Counted from the first letter of the stretch, positions 43,554 through 54,457 are shown. The stretch is 64,000 bases of DNA from Amylostereum areolatum (GCA_012932865.1 SAXG01000028.1:1-64000), one strand, 5' to 3'. Numbers and translations: made by a program. Notes: generated from the sequence alone by a model not told the origin.

Positions 43554-46500
43554 ATGGTCGTCTCGCCCCCCCGCAAAAAGCGCCAGCGCCAGTGCTCCCC
43601 GAAGCGATCTTGCGAAGAGCTCGTTCGCAGTCACAAGGCCGGCCTCTCCCCTCGCAGTCGCCAACTCCTCCAGCACACCTTCTCTGATCACCACTCCAGA
43701 GCTCTCGTACGTAGCACGATCGCCAGTCACGACTTCCTCAAACGTGCATGGAAACGATTCCTCGAATGTCCCGAATCTGACCCCGCCCCTGCCCCCGACC
43801 TCAGCGCCGAGATCGTCCCGGGTGTGGCACGTCTGCCCAACCCCCGTACGTTTTCCTTCCTCTCGTTCCATTTTTTTTTCGCTCATGTTCACGCTAGCCG
43901 AGGTCAAGGCATTCGCCTACTGGCTCGTCGCCAGTCGCAAAGGCCTGTTCGGTCGCTTCATCACCCCCAATACCCTCCGCGGCTACGTCTCTGCGTTCCT
44001 CGGCCTCTGGCCCCGCTACGCCCACTGCTACTTCCCTCCTAACGACATCAAGCAGGTCAAGGCTTTCCTCCTTTCGGAGGAGTTCCACACAATCGTCCCC
44101 CTCACCTCCGACTCCCGCAAAAAGAACGTCTTTGGTGTTTCCGTCCTTGATCTCCTCGTTCGCGTAGCGTTCGAAGATCTCTCCCATTTTTGCACCAACC
44201 GCATGCTCCTCCAAGTTGTCTTCACCGCCACCCTCATGGCCTTCACCGGGGAGCGCATCGGATCCATTGTCGAGAGTGAACGCTACGCCGGCTCGAACCA
44301 GGGGATTGAATGGGCTGACACCTCCTGGTGGGTAGTTCCCAACCCCCAGGATCCCGCTCACCCCCTCGTCCTCGTCTACCTCCGCCTTCGCCTCCTCAAA
44401 CGCATGCGAGCCAACGAGTCCAAAGTCAAGTCGATCGTCTTGGTTGTGGACGATCCCAAGAACCGTGCCACGTGCCCCCTCACCGCCCTCCTTGCCCTCG
44501 CCCTCGACGACAATATCTTTGTCGACGTCTCCTCCGTCCACGAAATCTTCAACCCGGAGCATCCCACCTCTCGACCTCACGTTCTGGCCATACGCCCCAG
44601 CATGCAACATATCTCCATCCTCCGCGAGGAGGTCTTTGACCCCGCCACTGCCACCTGGTCCATCTCACCCGACCGCACGTTCAAGTACTTATCTTTCGCC
44701 GCACATCTTCGCTGGCTCAGCCTTCACGCCGGTCTTCCCGGTACGTCTTCCCCCACCCTTCCCCCTTCCTGCTGACCCTTTTTTTCAGATCCCGTCAAGG
44801 CCATGGACGCCCGCACCACTGCCGCCAACTTGTTCGGACAGGAGCTGTCCGTAGACGACCACGCTGCGCTCCAGGCCCACAATCCGATGTCCTCCACTTA
44901 CTTTGTCCGTGTTCCCACCCTCTCCCTGCCCCCCTGCTGACCTTGACCTAGAAAAATTACATCAGCCACGTGTCCACACACGACCTTCAAGGCTTGGCTC
45001 GCGATCGCACCCAGGATCCGAAGCGGCGAGAGCTTGCGAGGGTGAGCGCTACTTGCCCGGTCGGTAGGTGCACTCGTTGACCGCCTTTTCAGTCTGTGAT
45101 ACAAGCTTCCGTGCTTGCCGAACGATCCGCTCCCACCCGTCTCTCGCTGGAGGACGAGGCCGAAGTGTTGGCGATCGACGAGCTTGAAACCATGCGCGCT
45201 CGCAAGCAAGTCGTATGTCCCCTCCTTTTCCTGCCTCGCGTTACCTCACCGTGTTCGCAGGTTTCAGCCAAGATCAACGCACTCAAGTCCGACGGTCCCA
45301 GCCAGGCCAAACACATTCTCATCGCCGCCCTTCAAGCCGAGTTCGACCAACTCGGGCGCGACCATGCGAACATGTATCGTCGGGAGGGGCGCGTCGTGCT
45401 TGAGCAAGCCCGTCGAGCGCACTTTGATACCGCGTCCAAGCGTGTGTTGGCCGGGGACTCTGAAACCGACGTCGTGCTCACCCAACCCATGACCGCCGCC
45501 GCCACGCCCTCGGGCAGTCACGTCTGGGGCCCCGCCGCCCAACCCGTGCCTCTCTTCGACGCGCTCACAAAGAACGGCGTCCCGTCCCACCTCGAGCAAC
45601 CCATCATCAAGGCATCTCGGCAGTTGCTCTGCCTTCTGTACGGCGAGGACGGCGTGCTCACGTCCTATTACGACCTCCACATCTTGGTCATCGAGGCCTT
45701 CCTCGCGTTACCCCCCCCGTCTCGGCGTCACTTGCTACCCGGGCGAGTATCCCAACACGGATGGAACCTGCCCTTGGTGCGGGACACCCTGCACGTCCGT
45801 ACCGCCGTTTCCCTTGGCTCGTCCCGCGCTCATTCTCTTTCCTAGGTCACTTGCGTCCAAGCAAAGCAGCGGCGGGACCGGTACCCACGTTCACCGATGC
45901 CTGCGCGCCCAGATCAAGCACGACGCCGAAGCGGCCCTCGACGGCGCGTACGTTCCCCGGCCCTGCACCTGGCACCATTGCTCGTCCTCCAAGAGCACCT
46001 TTCCCACTCGACAAGCGCTCTCCGAACACATCGCCGTTCATGTCCAGTATCTACTGCGCCACCCCGCAAGGACCTGCCTCTGGACGTTGGACGACGGTAC
46101 CACGTGTGACGGTCACCGAGAGACCTGGTGGTCCGAACACTGGGCCTCGGCGCATGGCGTGTACGTCCACGTAGACGTCAATGTTCAGTATTGTGCCATC
46201 TGCGCGACCTGGTACGTTCCCCGAGCCACAGACTTGCGCCCCCGCTCACGCTCCCTCTGCAGGATGACGGACGAGGTTGGCAATCGTGCGGTCTGGACGC
46301 TTCACTGCGCTGAACATTACAATACCCTCTTCCGGCCGTTCGAGTCGCGCGCCGGCGACATCGACGTGCGGCCGCAGGGCGTCGCCATATCCGAGTTTGA
46401 GAATCGTGTACGCTTCACTCCCGGGTCCGGATTCGGTGGCCAGTTGCCCGAATTCCACGGCCATATCACCCAAGGAGTCGCCCTCACCCCCGCCTTCTGT

Positions 46501-47694
46501 CCTTGGTGTGTGTTCGACACGTCCCTCCCCATGCAAGCGAGGATGCAGCAGTGAGTCCCTTGTTGCTCTCGCACTTTGGTTTCTCATTCTCCGTGTGCAG
46601 GTTTCATCTCTATCAGGACCAGTCACAGCACCTTCAGGCGCACGTCGACGCACTCCCCGACACACTCACGCCCTGCCCGGTGCCGTCGTGCGGGACCCGC
46701 TCGCTCTCTCGCTTCGACCTTCTCCGCCACATGGTCTCCGTCCACCGCCTCCCCGTTTGTGGCAGCACTTCCGCCTCTCGGACGCGAACCTTGTGCTTGC
46801 CCGAGCTCGTTCCCTCCTCTAAGCGCAAGGGCAAGGAGCCGTATCGCACGCCCTCCCCACAGCCCGGACCCTCTCGCGATGTGATCATCATCGAGGACTC
46901 GGACGACAAAACTCCCGCCGCGAGGTCTGTGATCGAGCTGGATTCGGAGGGGGAGGTTGCGCCTCCTCCCAAACGTCCACGTATGAACATTTTGGACCTT
47001 CAACCCCAGGTACGATACCCGCGCCTTTTGACCGACCGTGCCTGATGTTCCCCGCAGATTCAGGGCTTTTGCCACGGCTGCTCTCACTACCTCTTGGACA
47101 TTGACCTTCATCTCGCCGCTGTCCGGCCGCTGAGCCGATGCGCGACCAAGTCGTCCTACAGTCCCGCGGACTACAAAACAAAAAAGCGGTTGTCTGGTCC
47201 AGTCCGCTGGACCCGTCCTGCAGCCTCCGAGGTGAGTGAATGAAACCCGGACCCGTCGTCGATCATTGACCATGCTTTCCAGGTCATGCCGGGTTCGACC
47301 TCCAAGGGCTCTCGTCAACACCGGTGCCCCGTCTGTCGTCGCACCTTCCACGACATCCGCGATCACCTGCCCAACGACGCTTGCGACACCAACATATTCT
47401 ACGACGCAAGCGGTACGCGTCGCCAGCTGGAAGAGTGGTTACTCGAGGCCCCATCGCCCACAGACATCTTCGCTCGCGTCCGTCACTCACTCTCCTCGCT
47501 TTGCACCGGCTGACCGCATACCCCAGACTCACAAGTGCTTGGACTGCCGAAAAACATTCCCGGACATTCTTGAGCACGCTGACCGCATCCAGCGGGAATC
47601 GACGCGTTGCCCCGCCACCCGATTCGTCTCCAAGAAGGCGGACGGTTCTTGGTCGGATCCGACGCTGGTCGCAGATTACAAGCAGAGTGGCTGA
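43554..47694 (+). CDS. DUF3435-like tyrosine recombinase with C-terminal zinc fingers
   Basis: The N-terminal basic stretch (PPRKKRQRQ) is followed by EVKAFAYWLVASRKGLFGRF, TPNTLRGYVSAFLGLWPRYA and a helical core. The catalytic part has FTGERIGSIVESERY (first Arg), DPKNRATCPLTALLALALDD, LSFAAHLRWLSLHAGL, MDARTTAANLFGQ (second Arg region) and HNPMSSTYFVRNYISHVSTH with the candidate nucleophile Tyr, then HDLQGLARDRTQDPK. This order resembles DUF3435 recombinases; the usual RRG and GHS motifs are replaced by DAR and AHN. The C-terminal third carries C2H2-like fingers (CTWHHC...HIAVH; CPVPSC...HMVSVH) and CxxC fingers (CPVCRRTFHD, CLDCRKTFPD). Introns are 43846-43897, 44741-44788, about 44904-44950, 45034-45092, 45212-45260 and others. 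Slips at an A run (44951) and a C run (about 45712) break the frame. The start at 43554 is tentative. Confidence 0.7.
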
Positions 47695-47813
47695 AAGTGT
47701 ACATTACATCTGCTTCACCAATAAAAGTACAAGTGTTCTGCTTCACCAATAAAAGTACAAGTGCTCTGCTTCACCAAAAAAAGTTCAAGTGTGTCATTGA
47801 CACATCGTACAAT
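47695..47813. repeat. three-copy tandem repeat between the convergent genes
   Basis: A 29-bp unit, CTGCTTCACCAATAAAAGTACAAGTG with small variants, occurs at about 47709, 47738 and 47767. The first two copies contain AATAAA, so the array may act as the polyadenylation region for the recombinase gene. The stop codons of the two genes are only about 120 bp apart. Confidence 0.7.
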
Positions 47814-49060
47814 TTACGCTATGCCCGAGCCCGCGGTGGTGGAGGGTTGATCGTCGAGAAAGCGAACCACGTACTGCTCCACCAGCGGCCCTCCCAGAAA
47901 GTGTGCCAGAGACAGCAGGGCCTTGACAGTATTCGTATGCCCGGCGCTCAGAGCATGCGCATCGTCTTCCGAGGATTGAACCTCCTCGTAGAGATCGTCG
48001 AGGAGGTATCGGAACGGTTTTGAGCGGTGGTGGTAGCACGAGCCGCAACGCCAGGCAGGATCCAGGAGGACGGCGGGTCCAAGCTGATAATAATCAGCGT
48101 CAGCATCCCGACCGCACCCAAGTTGAGACTAACCGCATGGTACATCTCCCGCAGTCGTACGCGTTCCCTGCCTTGCTCGGTGAACCAGAACTTGAATTTG
48201 TCGCGTTCCGCGCGATAGGTCGGGTCCTTCTTGTCTCCGATTTCGGCAACGTGTTTCTTGTCCAGCGGAAGCCAAGCCTCGAAGAGATCGTGAATGAACG
48301 CGGCCTGGCGCACTTTTCCGCCGTTGCCGGCACGCTTGGCCTCGTAGTTGTGTTGAAACCGGAGAACCTCAATCTTGCGATAGAGCTCGAACAGCCAGAC
48401 TACGCCGTTCGGTTCCTTTTGGAGCGCGCCCAGACGTTTGACGATGCGGACATCTAGGGACTCGTCTTGCAGCTCGATCGACTCCAGACAGAGTGCAGAT
48501 AGGTCGTGAGAGGTGGGAGGAGAGACAAGATAGCCCCAACTGTCCCCGCGTCCGTCTTCGGGCTGTTCGTATCCACGGAGGGCACGCGCCAGTGCAGGGT
48601 CCTCGACGAGAGAATAGTGTCTGGCCATCGGGGGTTGGATGACCAGTGCCGAAAGCTCGTCGGCGCTGACGGGCTCATCGGAGGGGAGAGCGAGAAGGGC
48701 CTGTAGACGTGTCTGTCCTGCAACTTGATCGGTGTTCTGCTTCCTTCCCTGTGGCTGCGTGTCGTTTTGGTCGTACGCGTCACCTCCCCCTGCCTCTGTC
48801 GTCCCTTCAAGCCGCTGTTCGTCCCGACGTCCATCTGGTTCGGCCTCCTCCTGAACAGCCTCCTCGTCGGAATCCACAGGACTTGATGCGTCCTGCCTTG
48901 CTAGATCGCCAATAGTGCCAAGTTCGGCGTGAATCTTCTTCCGGGCTTCACGGTCGTACGGTGCACCAGATGCGCGGCGGTTACGCTGAAGGTAGCGGCG
49001 CAGGGCTCGTGCGAGTTTGACCGTGTCAGACTCGGAAAGCTTGTCGACGTCAAGTCCCAT
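47814..49060 (-). CDS. unknown protein carried by the tRNA-targeting element
   Basis: I do not recognise this gene. From the ATG at 49060 it reads MGLDVDKLSESDTVKLARAL then RRYLQRNRRASGAPYDREAR, an acidic/Gln-rich linker, SALVIQPPMARHYSLVEDPA, VVWLFELYRKIEVLRFQHNY, and a conserved-looking block FIHDLFEAWLPLDKKHVAEI followed by RDKFKFWFTEQGRERVRLRE and a hydrophobic helix GAVGMLTLIII. After a frame change near 48020 the tail FRYLLDDLYEEVQSSEDDAH, LLSLAHFLGGPLVEQYVVRF ends at a stop at 47814-47816. The frame change may be an unseen intron or an indel. Size is about 415 residues. A role in the element's mobility or its persistence is only guessed from position. Confidence 0.65.
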
Positions 49061-49171
49061 CTTGATACCAGGGACAGAGACAAGATGGAGGGCAGAAACA
49101 AGAGATGCAGGCTCACTCACTGGCAGACGTCATCCAAGTGGCAACCACCACGTGACCCTGATTCGGCTCTT

Positions 49172-49245
49172 TCTGTCGACTCTCGACTCTCGAGGATGTA
49201 AGCTGTAAGTACTAAGTACGATTCTACGGTACGGAATGCTGTTTT
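49172..49245 (+). repeat. right terminus of the tRNA-targeting element (copy 1)
   Basis: TCTGTCGACTCTCGAGGATGTA-type sequence, here with an internal CTCTCGA duplication, followed by GATTCTACGGTACGGAATGCT and then GTTTTC at the tRNA junction. The same terminal sequence recurs at 50023 and 50187, next to further tRNA-Glu 3' halves. Confidence 0.7.
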
Positions 49246-49280
49246 CGCGGCAGCTCGGGGTTCGATTCCCCGTCTCCGAA
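49246..49280 (+). pseudogene. 3' half of a tRNA-Glu gene (copy 1)
   Basis: C38, stem strand GCGGC, AGCT, T-arm CGGGG-TTCGATT-CCCCG (B box), acceptor TCTCCGA and a final A, followed by a T5 pol III terminator at 49284. Its acceptor strand has one mismatch with the 5' half at 42660. Everything 5' of the anticodon loop is replaced by the element end. Confidence 0.85.
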
Positions 49281-49915
49281 TTCTTTTTGCCCAATTTTTG
49301 CCATTGGCCAAAGCCACACTCCGAGCGCCCGCGACTCGCGAGGACTCAGGAGTCATTCCGAGTCAAGACTGACTTCAAGCTTGATATATGAGATCCTATT
49401 CTTTCTGCTGTAAGTTCTTTTCCTAGTGACAATACTATGAGTCCCGTGCCAGCTGACGGTGGCACAGAAGTACTGGACTCGATCGACGGTACAACATTAA
49501 TGTCGTACTTGTATGATCTTTCTTGAATCAAATGGTAGCACACACACTAACACCGTTTTTTCAATAGGTTTATGTATCTTCCAAAGTCCTGTCCCATCTC
49601 GCATGTGTTTTCTCAGAAATCCATCCATCCACGGTTCACCCAAGCTTCCGATAGCGCCATTCTCATAAACTCTCACCCAATCCACCCAGTTACGCTATCT
49701 CGCGGGCCCCGTCCATGCTCGACTGCCCCGAAGACGCCAGAACCCTCTTTGGAGACGCCAAAGCGGCCGACATACCGCGGGACCGACGCGATGTTTTGTC
49801 GCTAAAGGGCTTCGTCGCATTTACCCTTTTTCCGATTCCTGTGAGCTCTCATCTGCTCTCATCCCTTCTTGCTGGTCAGGGAGCATCAAGGTTTGTTGCG
49901 TTTGGATCGAGTTTT
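49281..49915. other. segment between two tRNA-Glu 3' halves
   Basis: About 635 bp with no recognisable gene. An open frame from 49715 (MLDCPEDARTLFGDAKAADI) is short and unassigned. The last 30 bases before 49911 (AGCATCAAGG...GGATCGA) resemble the inner part of the element's right terminus at 50232-50262, so this may be a degraded second element end. Confidence 0.4.
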
Positions 49916-49950
49916 CGCGGCAGCTCGGGGTTCGATTCCCCGTATCCGAA
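49916..49950 (+). pseudogene. 3' half of a tRNA-Glu gene (copy 2)
   Basis: Stem strand GCGGC, an intact T-arm and acceptor TATCCGA, which is perfectly complementary to TCGGATA of the 5' half at 42660. It is preceded by GTTTTC as in the other copies and followed by its own T runs (pol III terminator). Confidence 0.85.
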
Positions 49951-50230
49951 TATAGCGTTTCTTTGTGGCTTTTTGGATTTTTTTGACTCCCCACCAGACA
50001 CATGAAGTAGTATAATTTATTATCTGTCGACTCTCGAGGATGTACGAATCTACGATTCTACCTTGGCGAGATATCGAGTTTTCGCGGCAGCTCGGGTTCG
50101 ATTCCCCGTATCCGAATATAATGTTTCTTTGTGGCTTTTTGATTTTTTTGACTCCCCACCAGACACATGAAGTAGTTAATTTATTATCTGTCGACTCTCG
50201 AGGATGTACGATTCTACGGTACGAAATGCT
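49951..50230 (+). repeat. tandem array: tRNA flank plus element right end
   Basis: A unit of about 167 bp is repeated: tRNA-Glu 3' half, then a flank (TTTCTTTGTGGCTTTTTG, GACTCCCCACCAGACACATG, AATTTATTATC), then the element's right terminus (TCTGTCGACTCTCGAGGATG...). The flank copies at 49955-50022 and 50119-50186 are nearly identical. The last terminus (50187-50262) is not followed by a tRNA half. Confidence 0.8.
50083..50116 (+). pseudogene. 3' half of a tRNA-Glu gene (copy 3)
   Basis: As copy 2, but one G is missing from the T-stem (CGGG-TTCGATT-CCCCG). Acceptor TATCCGA is complementary to the 5' half at 42660. Confidence 0.85.
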
Positions 50231-50262
50231 CAAGCAGCATCAACCTTGGCGAGATATCGATA

Positions 50263-50695
50263 TATCGAAGCTGGAGCACGCTCGGCGCTGTGAATCTGGT
50301 CCAATGGTGAAAAGCGACAACTTCGTCCTCAAGTCCCGCTTTGATTGAGTCTTAGGCCGGGACCACTGACACAGGAGGAGTAATCTGTAAATAACACATA
50401 TCCCGACCCGCAAGCATTAGGGACTGTACATGAGTCGTGCCGGCATGGGCACCACCCGTCATCGTCAGCCCCCTCTCGAGATGCATCCGACAGACGCTGT
50501 CGATTGCTGCAGTAACGCGAGAGTATACAACAACAGAAGTAGAAAAAAAGTGAATCACTGACACAGCACAGAAAAAACAACGTCCAATCTAACCCTGTGG
50601 TATAACCGAACAGATAAGTGATAACCCTCCCCCCTCGCTTCTCCCCCCGCCCCCGCCCCTCCTTCTACAAACGCCTCAACTCAACTCAACTCAAC
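50263..50695. other. intergenic, no gene seen
   Basis: Mixed composition. A five-fold CTCAA repeat is at 50676-50700, directly at the 3' end of the next gene. No RNA gene is visible. Confidence 0.35.
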
Positions 50696-53600
50696 TCAAC
50701 CCTCAAACCACCATCGCCGCACCTCGACCGCCCACCCGGTCCGCGCCCCGTTCTCGTCCGGCGCCCCCACGATGCGCACCTCGTCCGGCGCGAAGTCGAA
50801 GCTCGACGCGCTCAGGTCGCGCAGCATGACCTCCTCGACCGGCTTCGACGGCGCGCCGTCGCCGTGGATCGATATGGACGGCGTCGGCGTCGGCGGGGGC
50901 TCGGAGGCGGAAAGCGGCGCGGGGGGGCCCGCGCGCGCGACGTCGATGACGGGGCCGCGAAACGGCGGGGGGAGGCGCAGGCTCCTTGATGGATCGGGTG
51001 GGCGAGGACGGGGTGTCTTCGACCGCGTTGGCCTCGAGGGGCGTGGCCGTCGCAAGAGGGGGGATCGGGTCGGGCCCGGATTTAGTGGCGCTGGAAGGGG
51101 TGCAGGCAGGTCCTTCATTTCGACATCGACCGCGGCCGCGGGAGGAGGCGAAGGGGGCTTCGCCGTGGGTGCAGCTGCAGGGCCTGAAAGTGCTCCTGAG
51201 GTCGAAGGTGCCGCGGCAGGCTCGGCCGGGGCTGGCGTAGCTGCAGGTGCATCCGATGGTGCTGCCTGCTGATTGCGGCTCCGCGACCCCTTCAGCTTGT
51301 GGTCGAGCGACAGGTGCTTCCGTGGACGGCGCATCGGGTGACGGGTCAGGTAGGGGGGCGATAAGTGGGTTGCTGGGAGGTCCAGACTCAGCGGTCACGC
51401 CCACACTCGATGGTGTCTCGGACAGTGAGCCCTCGAGAACGGGTGCAGGAGGCTCATCGAGAGGAGCTGATTGAAGCAGTCGCACCCGACAACGGTGCAG
51501 GTGCAGCTCTCTGGCTACGGCCTCTGCCGTAGGTGGCACATCTGGCGAGGTCTCCGTAGCCGACACGGCTGGAGGGGCGTCCGAAGGCTGGCCGTGTCGC
51601 ATCTCCGCATCCGCATCCTTCTCCGCCACCTCCCCATCTTCCGGAGGAGCCTCCACAGCGATCTCCGGGGCCGCCAGCCCCCGCCGCGCGTCCTCCGGTT
51701 CCGGCGACCGACTCGGCAGCGGCGACGCCGTCCCGGGCCTGCGATTCACGATCGCAAACTCCCAGCGCCAGCGCGGGCCCGCGCCGTTCTCCTTGCCGTC
51801 TGGGGCCGCGTTCGGGGCGTCGTACGAGCGCACGACGAAGCGCTCGAACCGCGTCTCGAGCACGATCGTGCGCGGCTTGGTGTGGGCCGCAGGCGGCGGC
51901 GGATGCGGACGCGGACGAGGCGTCCGGGTCGGCCCCGCGTTTTTGGCGTTTGCGTGGAGGGTTGGGGACGGGAGGGGTGGCCGACGTGGGGAAGAGCGCC
52001 CCTCGAAGGGTGTAGGGATCGTACAGGAACCTGCACATCACAATGAGCCGAAAGAAGGGGGCCGAGCGCGTGGAGAAACTTACACAGGCTTCTCGCCCTT
52101 GACGCCGCAGAGCGTGAAGGTCGTCGCTTCGCCGCATCCGGTCGGCGAAGGTACCGAGCAGAGGCTCGTCGGAGGGCGAGTCGAAGTTGTCTTCGAACTC
52201 GGTGAAGGGGAGCTTTCGCTTGGGGGGCGGTGGCAGAAGCTGAGCGCGCCGTTGGGCGTACTCTGCCAGGCGACGTTTGCGGTTTCGGATGCCTTGGTGG
52301 GCGGTCCCTCCCTGAAGAGAGGGCGGGGGTAAGGGCCGATGAATACAGGCTGACGAGAGGCAAACTTACAGGAACGAGCTCCACCGCGAGCACCTCGAAG
52401 CCCGCGCCGTCGTGGCCGCTTCCCCAGCTAGGCGCTCTCGAATCCGCGCCCGTCATCCTCAACCTCGTCCTCCTCGTCCGCCGCGCGCCCAGGCTCCTCG
52501 CCCTCCTTCCACCCTCCCACGCCAGCTCTCCGCCCGGCCCTTGCCCTTCCCGTGATGCAGTCGCGCGCCCTGTCCTCCAAAGAACCGCGTCCACCCGCCG
52601 ACGACGCCCACGTCGACCTTGAGATCGCTGCCGTCCGCCTTGGCCTGCGCGAGCGTGCTCCAGCCGACGAAGCCCGCATGGACGGCGCACGCCAGCACGT
52701 CGCTGTCGTCCGTGTAGACGCGGCGGGGCGGGGCTTGCGGATGGAGGCCGCCGCCCCATACGCGGGGGTGTTTCGGGCGGGGAGAGGGGAGGCAGCCCGA
52801 GGGAAATAAAAGCGTCGCGCGGAGCTCCTGCTCGCGTTCGCGCGCCGCGTCTTTGGCGGTGAAGGGGTAGGGGAAGGGCGTGGCGGGCCAGGTCCAGACC
52901 CCGAGATAAGCCGCCGGTTTTGGGGGAGGAGGGGGGGGAGGGGGATTGTAGGCGGGCACACGCTGAGCGTGCGGGTGCGGGTAGGGATGCGGCTGGGAGG
53001 GATGTGGCGGCCCGGGATGGAGATGCGTGGCATGCGTCGGGAACGGTCGAGGCGGCGGGCGGCGGGGGCGGGGGCTGGTGGTACTCGACGGGATGTATGC
53101 TCTTCGCCGTCTGGGGCGGCGCAGGCGGCGGCGGGGGGGCCGCGTGCGTCGGGTTCGTCGACGACTCTGCGGGACGCCTTCTGACGAATGTAGTCCATGT
53201 CTTCCATATCCCGTTCGTGCGCCCTTTCCCGCTGGCGCATGACGTCCTCCTCGTACATCCTTATCTCCCGCTCCCGCGCGCGGTGCCGTTCCGCCTCCCG
53301 CTCTTCGCGCTCTTGATCGATCGAGGCGCGCGCCGGGTGGCCGTGCGGGTGATGTTGGGGATGCGCGCGGGGGGAGGGCGGGTAGGACCGAGGCGGGGGG
53401 AGCGTAACGTTGGCGCTCCTTCCTCTCCGCACGCTCGCGTTCGCGCTCCCTAGCGTCCGCCACCTCGCGCTCGCGCTGCCGCTCCCGCCCCACCTCGCGC
53501 TCTCTGTCCGCCATGCGGTCGCGTTCGCGCCAGCCGTCGCGGTCCCTGACGGGGAGACCGATCAAAGGTGGACCGACGTTGGGCGCGTTGAGTACGGTGG

Positions 53601-54457
53601 GCATGCCGTGGCCGACGAGGGAGTGATCGCGTTGGGGGTGCTGCTGTTGTTCGCGGTCGGGTCTGAAGCTGGCACCGCTCGAGGCGGAATTCCCACGGTC
53701 ACGGCCGCGGTCGCGTTCCGGCTGGAGACTTGCCATAACGGGGGGTCCGGGGGGTCCGTCCGGCTGACGCCGGCGAGGGCCTTCTGGGGATACGGGTGCT
53801 GGGTGCTGGTGTCGGGAGACTGTGGGCGGGGGCGCCGTACATCGAGGAGGGTTCGTGGAAGGCAGGATGGCCGGGGAGATATGTGGTGCGTGGAGGGGGC
53901 GGGGGCGGGGGCGGGAGGTACATAGGCGATGGTTGAGCGTGGTGGGGCGGCGGGGGCGGCAAGGTGCGGGCGAGGGGTGGAGGGTGCATCGCGCGCATGT
54001 CTCGGTCTCGGTCTCGGTCTCGTTCTCGTTCTCGCTCTCTCTCGCGCTCTCTGTCACGCTCGCGTTCCCTGTCCCTATCTCTGTCCCTTTCCCTGTCCCG
54101 CTCTCGCTCGCGGTAGTCGTACGGGACCGGCTGTGGCGGATAGTGGTCCCTGCGTGGCTCGAACGAGGGCGGAGGGTGGTAGTCCGGAGGCGCATGATGG
54201 TGTTGTGGCACATAGTTGGGTGGTTCTGGGTATGGATAGCGTTGAGCGGGGGGCGGGACGGGCGGGGTGTGGGGGTGAGCGTGTGAGTGGGCATGAGGGT
54301 GAGGATGAGAGGGCGGGTGTGGGGGCGGGCGATCGCGGTGGTCGGTGGCAGACTGGCGCAGGTCGTTGGAGGGTTGCCGGTGGTGGGCCTGCTGAGCCTG
54401 TCGGCGTCGGGCGTGGTCGTCGGAGGGACTGTCTTGAAGGAGGGCGGCGACGTTCAT
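50696..54457 (-). CDS. RXT3: RXT3-like histone deacetylase complex subunit
   Basis: Rxt3 is a subunit of the large Rpd3/Sin3 histone deacetylase complex, acting in the nucleus. The N-terminus (MNVAALLQDSPSDDHARRRQ) is followed by a long low-complexity region with His/Pro runs and Arg-Glu-Arg-Asp repeats. The conserved block is AYLGVWTWPATPFPYPFTA, ELRATLLFPSGCLPSP, RVWGGGLHPQAPPRRVYTDD, SDVLACAVHAGFVGWSTLAQ, DLKVDVGVVGGWTRFFGG. Later exons give EFEDNFDSPSDEPLLGTFAD, FLYDPYTLRGALFP, LETRFERFVVRSYDAPN, WRWEFAIVNRRPG, and a Pro/Ala-rich tail ending in WWFEG with a stop at 50698-50696. The frame changes several times in GC-rich repeats at 52930-53430, which may be introns or indels. The start at 54457 is the Met before LLQDSPSDD. 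Confidence 0.75.

Larger units (their letters stand above)
42696..49245 (+). mobile_element. tyrosine-recombinase element inserted in a tRNA-Glu gene
   Basis: The 6.55-kb segment between the two tRNA-Glu halves contains two convergent genes and little else: a recombinase of apparent DUF3435 type reading inward from the left end, and an unknown gene reading inward from the right end. Left-terminal stem-loops and right-terminal repeated sequence (TCTGTCGACTCTCGAGGATG) mark the ends. The layout, with the recombinase first and pointing inward, is that of Starship-type elements, though this one is very small. The precise crossover cannot be set: the halves share only TC at the joint. If the nearest 3' half belongs to another insertion, the right end would lie at 49915 or 50082 instead. 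Confidence 0.7.

Noticed and set aside
43894..44610. 238-codon minus-strand frame
   Set aside because: Antisense to the recombinase core, whose motifs and splice sites are coherent on the plus strand.
49246..49280. A complete tRNA gene
   Set aside because: Only the 3' half is present; the acceptor, D-arm and anticodon 5' strands are absent upstream, so it cannot fold as a tRNA.
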